From Pseudomonas sp. FP2309 (GTDB lineage Bacteria > Pseudomonadota > Gammaproteobacteria > Pseudomonadales > Pseudomonadaceae): 64,000 nt of DNA. The notes beneath the pieces are model-generated. The model saw only the letters and a list, made by a program, of their open reading frames with translations, made no database searches and had not been told where the DNA came from. Within the stretch, counting starts at the first letter, position 1; each line of letters begins with the position of its first letter. The DNA is taken from positions 558,001-622,000 of the forward strand of contig NZ_CP117439.1 in the NCBI RefSeq assembly GCF_030687575.1, written 5' to 3'. Below are positions 8,262-19,245 of this stretch, piece by piece. Made by a program: the position numbers and the translations under genes.

Positions 8262-9152
8262 ATGAGTGTGCAGTGGAACCTGGAGCAGATGCGGCTGTTT
8301 GTGAGCGTTGCCGAACAGCGTTCGTTTTCGGCGGTAGCGCGCGGGCAGCGCAAGGCGCAATCGGCGGTGAGCAATGGCATCGCCTTGCTGGAGGCGGACT
8401 TGGGCGTAAGCCTGTTTGAACGCAGCAGTGGCCGCCAGCCGCGCTTGACCGAAGCCGGCGCGGTGCTGCTCGAAGAAGCCAGGGAAGTGTTGCGTCAATG
8501 CGAGCGCCTCAACGGCCGCGCGCTGTCGCTGATGCGCGGCGAAGAAGCGCGTCTGCGCCTGGCCCAGGACGAGGCGATGCTGTACCAGCCTGTGCTCGAC
8601 AGCCTGGATGTCCTGGCCGGGAAATTTCCGAACCTGGAAGTACAGCTTTCCAGCGCTGCTCAAGGCGACGTCGCACGCAAGTTGGTCGAGCGCAAGGCGG
8701 ACCTGGGCCTGTTGTTCTATCACGACCAGATCCCCGAAGCGCTGGAGCGCCGGGTGGTGGGCAGTGTCGAGATGGTCACCGTCTGTGGGCGCAATCACCC
8801 CTTGGCGACGCAGGGCTTCGTGGACTGCCAGCGCCTGGCGCAGTTTCGGCAGTTACTGATGTCGACCCAGACCAGTGTGTATCCCGGCAGCGAGGCCGCC
8901 AGCCCGCAGGTGTGGCGGGCCGACAGCTTCTACGTGCTCGCCGAATGGTTGATCCGCGGCCTGGGCTGGGCCTGGTTGCCCCGGCATGTGGTGCAATACC
9001 CGGCCTACCAAAACCAGATGGTCGAACTCGACAGCGAATGGACCCCGCCAGCCCTGGTGGTCGAGTTGGTGTGGCGCCGTGACGAACCCTTGGGCCCTGC
9101 CGCACAGTTTCTTGCCGAACGTTTTGCCGAGTGCCTGCGGGCGATAGATTGA
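8262..9152 (+). CDS. LysR-family transcriptional regulator
   Basis: 296 residues from ATG 8262; ATG 8250 is in frame but lies in the presumed operator. The N-terminal winged helix-turn-helix (about 5-65) reads LRLFVSVAEQRSFSAVARGQRK-like with SAVSNGIALLEADLGVSLFER, the LysR signature. The C-terminal effector-binding domain spans about 90-290. LysR proteins usually control the divergent gene, here the SMR/FAD/AKR unit, in response to a small ligand. The last bases lie only 23 bases before waaA. Confidence 0.9.
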   Translation: MSVQWNLEQMRLFVSVAEQRSFSAVARGQRKAQSAVSNGIALLEADLGVSLFERSSGRQPRLTEAGAVLLEEAREVLRQCERLNGRALSLMRGEEARLRLAQDEAMLYQPVLDSLDVLAGKFPNLEVQLSSAAQGDVARKLVERKADLGLLFYHDQIPEALERRVVGSVEMVTVCGRNHPLATQGFVDCQRLAQFRQLLMSTQTSVYPGSEAASPQVWRADSFYVLAEWLIRGLGWAWLPRHVVQYPAYQNQMVELDSEWTPPALVVELVWRRDEPLGPAAQFLAERFAECLRAID

Positions 9153-9175
9153 AAAAGCCGATAAACTCCGCCGCC

Positions 9176-10453
9176 ATGAATAGAACTCTCTACAGCTGTC
9201 TGTTTTACCTGGCGCTGCCGTTGGTGGCTTTACGTCTATGGCTGCGTGCGCGCAAGGCGCCGGCCTATGCCAGGCGCGTGGGCGAGCGGTTTTCGTACGG
9301 CTTGCCGGCGATGAAGCCCGGAGGGATCTGGGTGCATGCGGTGTCGGTGGGCGAAAGCATCGCGGCGGCGCCGATGATTCGTGAGCTGCTGGCGCGTTAT
9401 CCACAGCTGCCGATCACCGTCACCTGCATGACGCCCACCGGTTCCGAGCGTATCCAGGCCTTGTTCGCCAACGAGCCGCGCATCCAGCACTGCTATTTGC
9501 CGTATGACCTGCCGTGCGCGGCCAAGCGTTTTCTCGACCGTGTGCAGCCCACGCTCGCTGTGATCATGGAAACCGAACTGTGGCCCAACCACATCCATGC
9601 CTGCGCCATGCGCGGTATTCCGGTGGCGCTGGCCAATGCACGGTTGTCGGCACGTTCGGCCAAGGGCTACGCGCGCTTTGCCAAACTGACAGCGCCGATG
9701 CTCTCGCAAATGAGTTTGTTCGCGGTACAGACCGAGACCGAAGCCCAGCGTTTCCTGAGCCTGGGGGCTCGCTCGGACACCATAGAGGTGACCGGCTCGA
9801 TCAAGTTCGACCTGACCATCGACCCGCAGCTACTGGAGCGCGCGGCCGCCTTGCGCGAGCAATGGGGGGCCAGCGAGCGCCCGGTATGGATCGCCGCCAG
9901 TACCCATGAAGGTGAGGATGAAGTGGTGTTGGCGGCGCATCGTCAGTTGCTCGCCAACTACCCCAATGCGTTGCTGATCCTGGTGCCACGCCACCAGGAG
10001 CGCTTTGCTCCGATGTACGAACTGTGCGAGCAGCAAGGGTTTGCCACGGTGCGCCGCTCCGCGGGTGAACCCGTCGATGCGCACACTTCAGTGCTGCTCG
10101 GCGACACCATGGGGGAACTGCTGTTTCTGTACGCCCTGGCCGACAGTGCGTTCGTTGGCGGCAGCCTGGTGCCGACCGGCGGGCACAATCCGCTGGAACC
10201 GGCGGCGCTGGCCAAGCCGGTGATCATGGGGCCGCACGTGTTCAACTTCCTGGAAATCACCGCGATGCTGCGGGATGCCGGGGCGTTGCGCGAAGTGGAT
10301 GACGCCGAAGGTTTGGCTGAAGCCGTGCGTCAGTTGTTCGAGCTGCCGCAGGATGCGCGCAGGATGGCCGAAGCGGGGCTCAGGGTGATGCGGGCCAATC
10401 AAGGGGCTTTGCAGCGCTTGCTGGACGGGTTGGACAGGCTGATTAGCCATTGA
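9176..10453 (+). CDS. waaA: 3-deoxy-D-manno-octulosonic acid (Kdo) transferase
   Basis: 425 residues; membrane-associated GT30 glycosyltransferase that adds Kdo to lipid IVA on the cytoplasmic face. One N-terminal anchor helix (about 3-20) is followed by WVHAVSVGES, which holds the catalytic glutamate, then VIMETELWPN and the C-terminal CMP-Kdo-binding block VGGSLVPTGGHNPLEPAAL. ATG 9176 was chosen; the upstream extension overlaps lysR. Converges with the tolC-like gene 52 bases further on. Confidence 0.95.
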   Translation: MNRTLYSCLFYLALPLVALRLWLRARKAPAYARRVGERFSYGLPAMKPGGIWVHAVSVGESIAAAPMIRELLARYPQLPITVTCMTPTGSERIQALFANEPRIQHCYLPYDLPCAAKRFLDRVQPTLAVIMETELWPNHIHACAMRGIPVALANARLSARSAKGYARFAKLTAPMLSQMSLFAVQTETEAQRFLSLGARSDTIEVTGSIKFDLTIDPQLLERAAALREQWGASERPVWIAASTHEGEDEVVLAAHRQLLANYPNALLILVPRHQERFAPMYELCEQQGFATVRRSAGEPVDAHTSVLLGDTMGELLFLYALADSAFVGGSLVPTGGHNPLEPAALAKPVIMGPHVFNFLEITAMLRDAGALREVDDAEGLAEAVRQLFELPQDARRMAEAGLRVMRANQGALQRLLDGLDRLISH

Positions 10454-10505
10454 ACGACATGGACCAACGGTGGGGGCGGGCAAGCTGGCCCCCTGCCGGT
10501 CTGAC

Positions 10506-11945
10506 TCAGTAACCCGGTCGGGCTTTTAACTGTTCGGCGGCGGCTTTGGCCAGGTCCGGCGGCAGGAAGTCTTTGTCCGGGTTGTAGTCCGCCTTGAGGT
10601 AGCGCGCCAGGTCCTGCAGATCCCCTGGGTTCAGCGTGCCGGCCGCCTGCTTCAAGCGCAGGTTGTCGAGGATGTAGTCGTAGCGGCTGTTGTTGTAGTT
10701 ACGTACCGACGCGTAGAGCTGGCGCTGGGAGTCGAGCACATCGACGATATTGCGCGTCCCCACCTGGTAACCGATTTCCGTGGCTTGCACCGCGCTCTGG
10801 TTGGAGATGATCGACTGGCGGCGCGCCTGTACCTGTTCCACATCGGTGTTCACCGCGCGGTGCAGGTTGCGGGTGTTTTCCACCACTTGGCGGCGCAGGC
10901 CTTCGCGCTGCTGCTCGGTCTGGCCCAGGCGCGAGTAGGACTCACGCACTTGTGAGCTGGTCAGGCCGCCGCTGTACAGCGGGATACTCAAGCGCAGCCC
11001 AATGGTGCGTTGCTCGACGTCGCCCCGGTAAGGCGTGCCGAAGGCGTTCGGGTTGCTGAAACCGAGGGCGTCGTTGTCGCCTTTTTCGTACTGCGCCACC
11101 GCATCCAGGGTGGGTGCGTGGCCGGCCTTGCGCTGCTTGAGGGTTTCCTCGGCGGCGGTCACGGCGTAGTTGCTGGCGAGCAGGTTCAGGTTCTGGCGGC
11201 CGGCGGTTTCCACCCAGGCCTTGGCGTCGTTGGGCAGCGGCGGCAACACCGGCAGCGTGTGGACAATGCCCTGGATCGAGTTGTACTGGCGGTTGGTCAG
11301 GGTGATCAAGGCTTCAAACGCGTCGTCGACCTGGCGCTGGGCAAGGATGCGGTTGGCCCGCGCCGTGTCGTAGCTGGCCTGGGATTGCAGCACGTCGGTC
11401 TTGTCCGACAGGCCCACGTCGAAGCGCTCGTTGGACTGGTCCAGTTGGCGCTTGAAGGCATTTTCTTCGGCCTTGGTGGAGGCCAGGTTGTCCTGGGCGC
11501 GCAGCACGGCGAAGTAGTTCTCGGCGCTTTGCAGGATCAGGTTTTGTTCGGTGGCCGACAGTTGCAGCGCAGCCTGCTCGTTGACGGCTTCGGCGGCTTG
11601 CAACTGGAACCAGCGGTCGGCGCGGAACAGCGGCTGGCTCAGGGTGGCGCGCCAGGAGTGGGCATCGCGGTTGGCGGTCGCCGCCGGGGTGTCGATCTGG
11701 GTGCGCACATTGTTGATATCGGCACCGGCCGAGAGGTTGGGCAGCAAGCCGGCGCGGGCCTGGGGCACCACTTCTTTTTGCGCGCCGTACTGAGCCCTGG
11801 CGGCGGCCAGGTCGGCGTTGTTATCCACCGCTTCCTGGTAGACGCTGACCAGGTCGGTTCTGGCGGACAAGGGCGCTTCAGCTGCCCAGACCATTGCGTT
11901 GGTCGCACAAGACACGGCAATAGCCAGTGAGAGTTTGCGCAGCAT
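10506..11945 (-). CDS. tolC: TolC-family outer-membrane channel protein
   Basis: 479 residues with an N-terminal signal peptide (MLRKLSLAIAVSCATNAMVWA, cut near residue 21) and two similar halves rich in long amphipathic helices, such as YDTARANRILAQRQVDDAFEAL and the later VGTRNIVDVLDSQRQLYASVRNY. These match the outer-membrane efflux protein repeats that form the trimeric beta-barrel and periplasmic tunnel for type I secretion and RND or ABC efflux. No membrane-fusion or pump gene is adjacent, as expected for a housekeeping TolC that serves several pumps. Confidence 0.9.
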   Translation of the reverse strand: MLRKLSLAIAVSCATNAMVWAAEAPLSARTDLVSVYQEAVDNNADLAAARAQYGAQKEVVPQARAGLLPNLSAGADINNVRTQIDTPAATANRDAHSWRATLSQPLFRADRWFQLQAAEAVNEQAALQLSATEQNLILQSAENYFAVLRAQDNLASTKAEENAFKRQLDQSNERFDVGLSDKTDVLQSQASYDTARANRILAQRQVDDAFEALITLTNRQYNSIQGIVHTLPVLPPLPNDAKAWVETAGRQNLNLLASNYAVTAAEETLKQRKAGHAPTLDAVAQYEKGDNDALGFSNPNAFGTPYRGDVEQRTIGLRLSIPLYSGGLTSSQVRESYSRLGQTEQQREGLRRQVVENTRNLHRAVNTDVEQVQARRQSIISNQSAVQATEIGYQVGTRNIVDVLDSQRQLYASVRNYNNSRYDYILDNLRLKQAAGTLNPGDLQDLARYLKADYNPDKDFLPPDLAKAAAEQLKARPGY

Positions 11946-12104
11946 GAGGCGATCCCTGAGTAAATATTACGGCGATAATTTGTCGGCCAAGGCTACGGCG
12001 ACTGTTTCAGAGCGTCAAGCCTTAAGCAGTAGGCGAGTGTAGTGGCGGTTCCACTGCTCAACAATCCTGCGATTACGCCATTCATCACGCTGAATGCTCC
12101 AGCG

Positions 12105-12135
12105 TTGGCAATTTGCCCACGCCATGGTCTAGACT
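12105..12135 (+). promoter_or_regulatory. Possible thiC promoter
   Basis: TTGGCA (12105-12110) and TAGACT (12130-12135) lie just upstream of the riboswitch. The 19-base spacing is longer than ideal, so this is a weak call based mainly on its position. Confidence 0.35.
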
Positions 12136-12143
12136 GGCCGCGT

Positions 12144-14284
<2,141 letters not shown>

Positions 14285-14292
14285 TCCAGGGT

Positions 14293-14334
14293 GGCCGGTG
14301 CCTGCACCGGCCTTATCGGGGGCTTGCCCCCGAT
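14293..14334 (+). terminator. Twin hairpins after thiC (partial terminator / REP)
   Basis: Two palindromes sit in the thiC-cytX gap: GGCCGGTG-cctg-CACCGGCC (14293-14312) and ATCGGGGG-cttg-CCCCCGAT (14315-14334). Neither has a clear T-run. The second matches the REP style seen elsewhere in the window. They may protect the thiC message or reduce read-through into cytX. Confidence 0.55.
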
Positions 14335-14376
14335 CGCCATCTCCCCAACCACCCATGCCCCTCAGAGATACCCCCC

Positions 14377-15666
14377 TTGAGCATTCAACCGAGTACCTAC
14401 TCTCCTGACACCGCGGTGCCGAGCGACAAACGTGTCTTCGGCGCCCGCGACCTGTTTTCCCTGTGGTTCTCCCTCGGCATTGGCCTGATGGTCCTGCAGA
14501 CCGGCGCCTTGCTGGCGCCGGGCCTGGGCTTGTCCGGCGCGTTGCTGGCGATTTTCCTCGGTACGCTGGTCGGCGTGCTGCTGTTGGCCGCTGTCGGCGT
14601 GATCGGCAGTGACACGGGCCTGTCTGCCATGGCGGCGCTCAAACTCAGCCTCGGCGCCAAAGGCGCCAGCCTGCCGGCGTTGCTGAACCTGCTGCAACTG
14701 ATTGGCTGGGGCTCATTTGAAATCATCGTGATGCGTGATGCTGCGAGCCTGTTGGGCACGCGGGCGTTCAGTGACGCCAGCCTGTGGGCCAGCCCGCTGC
14801 TGTGGACCCTGTTTTTCGGTGGCCTGGCGACCTTGCTGGCGGTCAGTGGTCCGCTGACCTTTGTGCGCCAGATCCTGCGCAAATGGGGCATCTGGCTGTT
14901 GCTGGCGGCCTGCCTGTGGCTCACCTGGAACCTGTTCGCCAAGGCTGACCTGGCCGCGCTCTGGGCCCAGGCCGGCGACGGTTCGATGCCGTTTGCGGTG
15001 GGTTTCGATATCGCCATCGCCATGCCGCTGTCGTGGTTGCCGTTGATCGCCGATTACTCACGTTTCGGCAAGCGCGCCAAAAGCGTATTCGGGGGCACCG
15101 CGCTGGGGTTCTTTATCGGTAATTTCTGGCTGATGAGCCTGGGCGTGGCCTACACCCTGGCGTTTGCGCCAAGTGGTGAGGTGAATGCGCTGCTGTTGGC
15201 GCTGGCCGGTGCGGGCCTGGGAATTCCGCTGTTGCTGATTTTGCTGGACGAGTCGGAGAACGCCTTTGCCGATATTCACTCGGCGGCGGTGTCCAGCGGG
15301 ATTCTGTGTCGCTGGAAAGTTGAACACCTGGCGCTGGCCATTGGCGTGATCTGCACGCTGATTGCCTGCTTCGCACCGTTGGCGCAATACCAGAACTTCC
15401 TGCTGTTGATCGGTTCGGTATTTGCGCCGCTGTTCGGCGTGGTGCTGGTGGATCATTTCGTCCTGCGACGCCGTGGCCAGGGCGTCGTTACCGGCTTGCG
15501 TTGGTCGGCACTGCTGGCCTGGCTGGGCGGCATTGCCACTTACCATCTGCTGGCCAACCTGTACCCGGATGTCGGCGCGACCCTGCCGGCGTTGGTGCTG
15601 GCAGGGTTGTTGCAGTTCATCCTGGCGCGGGCTTTCAACGGCGTGCGGGCACCAGCTCAGGCTTGA
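14377..15666 (+). CDS. cytX: Hydroxymethylpyrimidine transporter CytX (NCS1 family)
   Basis: 429 residues with about 12 hydrophobic segments; a nucleobase:cation symporter-1 type permease. GARDLFSLWFSLGIGLMVLQTGALLAPGLG at the N-terminus is typical of CytX, a carrier linked to thiamine genes and thought to import HMP. The start is TTG 14377; no in-frame ATG occurs until well into the first helix. A weak AGAG box precedes it. It follows thiC by 92 bases and shares its riboswitch-controlled transcript unless the intervening hairpins stop it. The 3' end overlaps the convergent lipoprotein gene by 32 bases. Confidence 0.85.
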   Translation: MSIQPSTYSPDTAVPSDKRVFGARDLFSLWFSLGIGLMVLQTGALLAPGLGLSGALLAIFLGTLVGVLLLAAVGVIGSDTGLSAMAALKLSLGAKGASLPALLNLLQLIGWGSFEIIVMRDAASLLGTRAFSDASLWASPLLWTLFFGGLATLLAVSGPLTFVRQILRKWGIWLLLAACLWLTWNLFAKADLAALWAQAGDGSMPFAVGFDIAIAMPLSWLPLIADYSRFGKRAKSVFGGTALGFFIGNFWLMSLGVAYTLAFAPSGEVNALLLALAGAGLGIPLLLILLDESENAFADIHSAAVSSGILCRWKVEHLALAIGVICTLIACFAPLAQYQNFLLLIGSVFAPLFGVVLVDHFVLRRRGQGVVTGLRWSALLAWLGGIATYHLLANLYPDVGATLPALVLAGLLQFILARAFNGVRAPAQA

Positions 15667-16372
15667 GGATGCCTTCCAGGCGTGAGTAGGGGATCTGAAG
15701 TTCGACGTGGCCCAGGGCGTACGGCGCGATGGTGGTGGTGGGGTACTTGAGGATCACACCGCCGTAAGTCAGCGCCACGTTCGGGGTTTTCTGGAACGGA
15801 TAGGTTTTTACGAACGTCGGCTCCAGGCTTAGGCGGGTGCTGATCAGCCAGCTGTTATGCGCCACCTGGGCGGCTTTCCAGAATGCATCTTCCTTGCCCG
15901 GCAGCAGCATGTCGCTCAACGACAGCGCCTTTTGTTGCTGGCGCGAGTAGTTGATGAACGCGCGGCCCGGCTCGCCATGGGTGGCGCCCTGATCCAGGTA
16001 GCTGGACAGTTCGATGATCACCAAGCCGTCATGCTGTTCGCGTACTTTGGCTTGCAAATACATGCTGTTGTTCGGCGCGGCGGTTTGCAGGAATTGCTCG
16101 CGATAGCTCTCAAGGCTGGTCGGCAGCGGGTTGGCGCCGGTCATTTCCAGCAGGCGCTGTTCGATCAGGGCGTCCAGCTTGGGTTCTTTGGCGAAATGCA
16201 CGGTGTCGATATTCACCAGCGCGCAATCGGCGCTGGCGCAGCCGGGCCGGGTTTGCTCGCTGGTGTCGCGGCTGGCTTCCAGCGGGGTGCTCCAGTTCGG
16301 TTGAAACAGGCTTTGGCAGGCGCCGAGGGTCAAGGCGATGCAGGCCACGGAGGCGATTTTTAAAAGCGACAT
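15635..16372 (-). CDS. Lipoprotein with DUF3298/RsiV-like domain
   Basis: 245 residues. The N-terminal signal has a lipobox LGAC (Cys at about 19), so it is a lipid-anchored periplasmic protein. The body resembles the DUF3298 (RsiV-type) fold: YLQAKVREQHDGLVIIELSSYLDQGATHGEPGRAFINYSRQQQKALSLSDML, with the typical sequence of strand, 'HG/HGEP' and L(S/T)L-x-D-(M/L)L. The molecular role is unknown; RsiV itself binds lysozyme, but nothing here shows that. Its 3' end lies inside cytX. Confidence 0.75.
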   Translation of the reverse strand: MSLLKIASVACIALTLGACQSLFQPNWSTPLEASRDTSEQTRPGCASADCALVNIDTVHFAKEPKLDALIEQRLLEMTGANPLPTSLESYREQFLQTAAPNNSMYLQAKVREQHDGLVIIELSSYLDQGATHGEPGRAFINYSRQQQKALSLSDMLLPGKEDAFWKAAQVAHNSWLISTRLSLEPTFVKTYPFQKTPNVALTYGGVILKYPTTTIAPYALGHVELQIPYSRLEGILKPELVPARR

Positions 16373-16563
16373 GGATGTCCTTCGTCTATCGATAAGAGCG
16401 AAATTGTGCAGCTTCGACTACCGGCAAGGCAGTCAGTTCGCCACTAAGCTGATTAGAGTGAGTTTGACCGCCGCCGTCTATCCCGGCAACCGGAAAGGGG
16501 CTGCACCAACCGACGCGGGCGCGTTAGGATGGCGCGAATTGCCAGGCATAACGAGGAAGGGAT

Positions 16564-17181
16564 ATGACGGACTTTGCAAAATCGACGCCGAGCAAGATTG
16601 AAGTTGTTCAGCACGACAATCTCCATAAAGGTTTTTACAAACTCGACCACATGAAGCTGCGCCATGAAAAATTCAATGGCGACATGAGCCGTGTGATCCA
16701 CCGCGAAGTCTTCGTCCGTCACGACGCGGTGTGTGTGCTGCCTTACGACCCACAGCGCGACGAAGTGGTGTTGAACGAGCAGTTTCGTGTCGGCGCCATG
16801 GGCCGTACCGATAACCCTTGGCTGATCGAGATGGTCGCCGGCCTGATCGACAAGGATGAGCAGCCGGAGGAGGTTGCACACCGCGAAGCCGAGGAGGAAG
16901 CTGGGCTGACCTTCTCTGCCTTATGGCCGATCACCAAATATTTCCCGTCGCCCGGTGGCAGTACCGAGTATGTGCACTTGTACCTGGGCCGCTGCGACAG
17001 CGCCGGTGCTGGAGGCGTATATGGGCTGGAAGAAGAAGCGGAAGACATCCGCGTGACGGTCTGGGCCTTTGAAGACGCCCTGCAAGCCGTACGTGACGGT
17101 AAGATTTCCAACGCAGCCAGCATTATCGCCCTGCAATGGCTTGCGCTTAACCGCGCGGAAGTGAGGGGGTTATGGCAGTAA
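16564..17181 (+). CDS. nudF: ADP-ribose pyrophosphatase (Nudix hydrolase)
   Basis: 205 residues. The Nudix box is complete: G93-x5-E99-x7-R107-E-A-E-E-E-A-G-L. Splits ADP-ribose to AMP and ribose-5-phosphate in the cytosol, limiting protein ADP-ribosylation. A good ribosome site (gaggaaggg) precedes the ATG. First of a run nudF-DUF1249-cpdA-yqiA-parE, an order also known in enterobacteria; it overlaps the next gene by 10 bases. Confidence 0.93.
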   Translation: MTDFAKSTPSKIEVVQHDNLHKGFYKLDHMKLRHEKFNGDMSRVIHREVFVRHDAVCVLPYDPQRDEVVLNEQFRVGAMGRTDNPWLIEMVAGLIDKDEQPEEVAHREAEEEAGLTFSALWPITKYFPSPGGSTEYVHLYLGRCDSAGAGGVYGLEEEAEDIRVTVWAFEDALQAVRDGKISNAASIIALQWLALNRAEVRGLWQ

Positions 17182-17621
17182 AGGCACGGGAACGTTATCG
17201 AGTCGACCTGATCGGGCTGCAAGCCGCCTGCGAGGCCAACTATGCGCGGCTGATGCGACTGCTGCCCGACATGCGCCACGCGCCCGAGGCGCGACGTATC
17301 GGCGTGACCCATGGCGACCAGATGCTTGGCGTGCTGGCCCTGGAGGTCATCGTCAACTGCCCGTACACCACCACCCTGCGCGTGCGCCAGGAGCACAGCC
17401 TGCCTTGGCTGCCGGTGCCGCAACTGGAAGTGCAGGTGTACCACGACGCGCGCATGGCCGAAGTGATCAGCGCCGAACATGCGCGGCGCTTTCGCAGCAT
17501 CTATCCTTATCCGAATGTGTTCATGCACCAGCCCGATGAGAAAGCACAGCTCAATGTGTTCCTCGGTGAATGGTTGAGTCACTGCCTGGCTCTGGGCCAC
17601 GAGTTTGAAGTCGTGCGGTAG
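17172..17621 (+). CDS. DUF1249 (YqiB-like) protein
   Basis: 149 residues, similar to E. coli YqiB. Hydrophilic, without signal peptide. Contains RYRVDLIGLQAACEANYARLMRLLPD and the ending GEWLSHCLALGHEFE, both characteristic of the family. Its function is not established; conserved placement between nudF and cpdA suggests a link to nucleotide or cAMP control (inference). A GAGGGGG ribosome site precedes ATG 17172. Confidence 0.85.
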   Translation: MAVKARERYRVDLIGLQAACEANYARLMRLLPDMRHAPEARRIGVTHGDQMLGVLALEVIVNCPYTTTLRVRQEHSLPWLPVPQLEVQVYHDARMAEVISAEHARRFRSIYPYPNVFMHQPDEKAQLNVFLGEWLSHCLALGHEFEVVR

Positions 17622-17720
17622 ATGTGAACTGCGTCTGCTTACTTGGGTTTCCTCTTTGCGTCCTGCCCCAGCATAATCGCCGCACTTGTCCATATCCTGT
17701 GATTGCCCTGGGAGAGCGCC

Positions 17721-18533
17721 TTGCCGAGCGTATCCGCCGTGAATCCCGACGCTGCGCTGCTGGTGCAGCTGTCTGACAGCCACTTGTTCGCCGAGGCCGA
17801 CGGTACGTTGTTAGGCATGAACACCCGTGAGAGCCTGCAACGGGTGATTGAGTTGGTGCGTCGACAACAGCCGCAGATCGATCTGATGCTGGCCACGGGC
17901 GACCTGTCCCAGGACGGTACGCTGGCGTCTTACCAGCTGTTTCGCGAGATGACCGCGGCCATCGGTGCTCCCGCGCGCTGGATTCCCGGCAATCATGATG
18001 AACCGCAGATCATGGAACTCGCCGCAGCGCACAGCGACCTGCTGGAGCCGGTGGTGGACGTGGGCCACTGGCGCATCACTCTGCTGGACTCCGCCGTCCC
18101 GGGCTCCGTGCCGGGTTACCTGCAGGATTCGCAACTGCAATTGCTCGCTCAAGCCTTGAGCGAAGCGCCGAACCGGCATCATTTGGTGTGTTTCCACCAT
18201 CATCCGGTGCCCATCGGCTGTGCCTGGATGGAGCCCATCGGCCTGCGCAACCCTGAGGCGCTGTTTGCCGTGCTGGATCGCTTCCCCCAGGTCAAGGCGG
18301 TGCTCTGGGGCCATGTGCACCAGGAAATCGATGGCGAGCGTGGCGGGGTGCGCTTGCTAGCGTCACCGTCCACCTGTATCCAGTTCGCGCCCGGCAGCGA
18401 AGACTTCAAGGTCAGCGAGCAGGCGCCGGGTTATCGCTGGCTGCGCCTGCATGCCGACGGGCGGTTGGAGACCGGCGTAGAGCGGCTGGTCGGCTTCGCG
18501 TTTACGGTGGATTACGGTAGCAACGGCTACTGA
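17721..18533 (+). CDS. cpdA: 3',5'-cyclic-AMP phosphodiesterase CpdA
   Basis: 270 residues; class III metallophosphoesterase that breaks down cAMP. Metal motifs follow the family order: D-S-H near residue 19, TGDLSQD, GNHDE, CFHHHPVP and GHVHQE. I chose TTG 17721 because GGAGAG lies at 17711-17716; the TTG 17703 upstream has no such site. No ATG is near. Acts in the cytoplasm and is expected to tune Vfr/CRP signalling. Confidence 0.92.
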   Translation: MPSVSAVNPDAALLVQLSDSHLFAEADGTLLGMNTRESLQRVIELVRRQQPQIDLMLATGDLSQDGTLASYQLFREMTAAIGAPARWIPGNHDEPQIMELAAAHSDLLEPVVDVGHWRITLLDSAVPGSVPGYLQDSQLQLLAQALSEAPNRHHLVCFHHHPVPIGCAWMEPIGLRNPEALFAVLDRFPQVKAVLWGHVHQEIDGERGGVRLLASPSTCIQFAPGSEDFKVSEQAPGYRWLRLHADGRLETGVERLVGFAFTVDYGSNGY

Positions 18534-18582
18534 GATTTACCTGTAAACTGCGCCCTTTTGGCGCAAGCACGGAGAGCCCGGC

Positions 18583-19191
18583 ATGTCCGCTTCGATCCTC
18601 TATATCCACGGCTTCAACAGCGCGCCTGCGTCCAACAAGGCCAGCCAGTTGATCCGGGTGATGGACGCCCTTGGCCTGGCCGATCAATTGCGCGTACCGG
18701 CCTTGCATCACCATCCCCGCCAGGCAATTGCTCAGTTGGAAGAGGCGATTGCGCAACTGGGCCGGCCACTGCTGGTCGGCAGCTCACTCGGCGGCTACTA
18801 TGCAACCCATCTTGCCGAACGCCATGGCCTCAAGGCGCTGCTGGTCAACCCGGCGGTAAGCCCGCATCGGATGTTCGACGGTTACCTGGGTACTCAGAAG
18901 AACCTCTACACCGATGAAACCTGGGAACTGACCCACGACCACGTCACCACCCTGGCCGAGCTGGAAGTGCCCGCACCCCAGGACGCTGCGCGCTATCAGG
19001 TGTGGTTGCAGACCGGGGATGAAACCTTGGATTATCGCCTCGCCCAGCAGTACTACCGGGCCTGTGCCTTGCGCATCCAGGCCGGTGGCGACCATGGTTA
19101 CCAAGGGTTCGCCGGGCAATTGCCGGCGCTTTTGAGTTTTGCCGGCATTAGCGCAGACCAGTATCAATCCTTCGACTTTTCGGCACTGTAA
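18583..19191 (+). CDS. yqiA: YqiA-like esterase (alpha/beta hydrolase)
   Basis: 202 residues. Begins ILYIHGFNSAP, then the nucleophile elbow GSSLGGYYA holding the catalytic serine, a later acidic residue in QTGDETLDY and the catalytic histidine in GGDHGYQGF. E. coli YqiA is a palmitoyl-CoA and ester hydrolase in vitro; the natural substrate is not known. It precedes parE, as in E. coli. GGAGAG precedes the ATG. Confidence 0.88.
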   Translation: MSASILYIHGFNSAPASNKASQLIRVMDALGLADQLRVPALHHHPRQAIAQLEEAIAQLGRPLLVGSSLGGYYATHLAERHGLKALLVNPAVSPHRMFDGYLGTQKNLYTDETWELTHDHVTTLAELEVPAPQDAARYQVWLQTGDETLDYRLAQQYYRACALRIQAGGDHGYQGFAGQLPALLSFAGISADQYQSFDFSAL

Positions 19192-19245
19192 TTGCCTTGA
19201 AAACCGCAGGTTACTTTTTAATCGAACGACTCACGACGAGACCCC

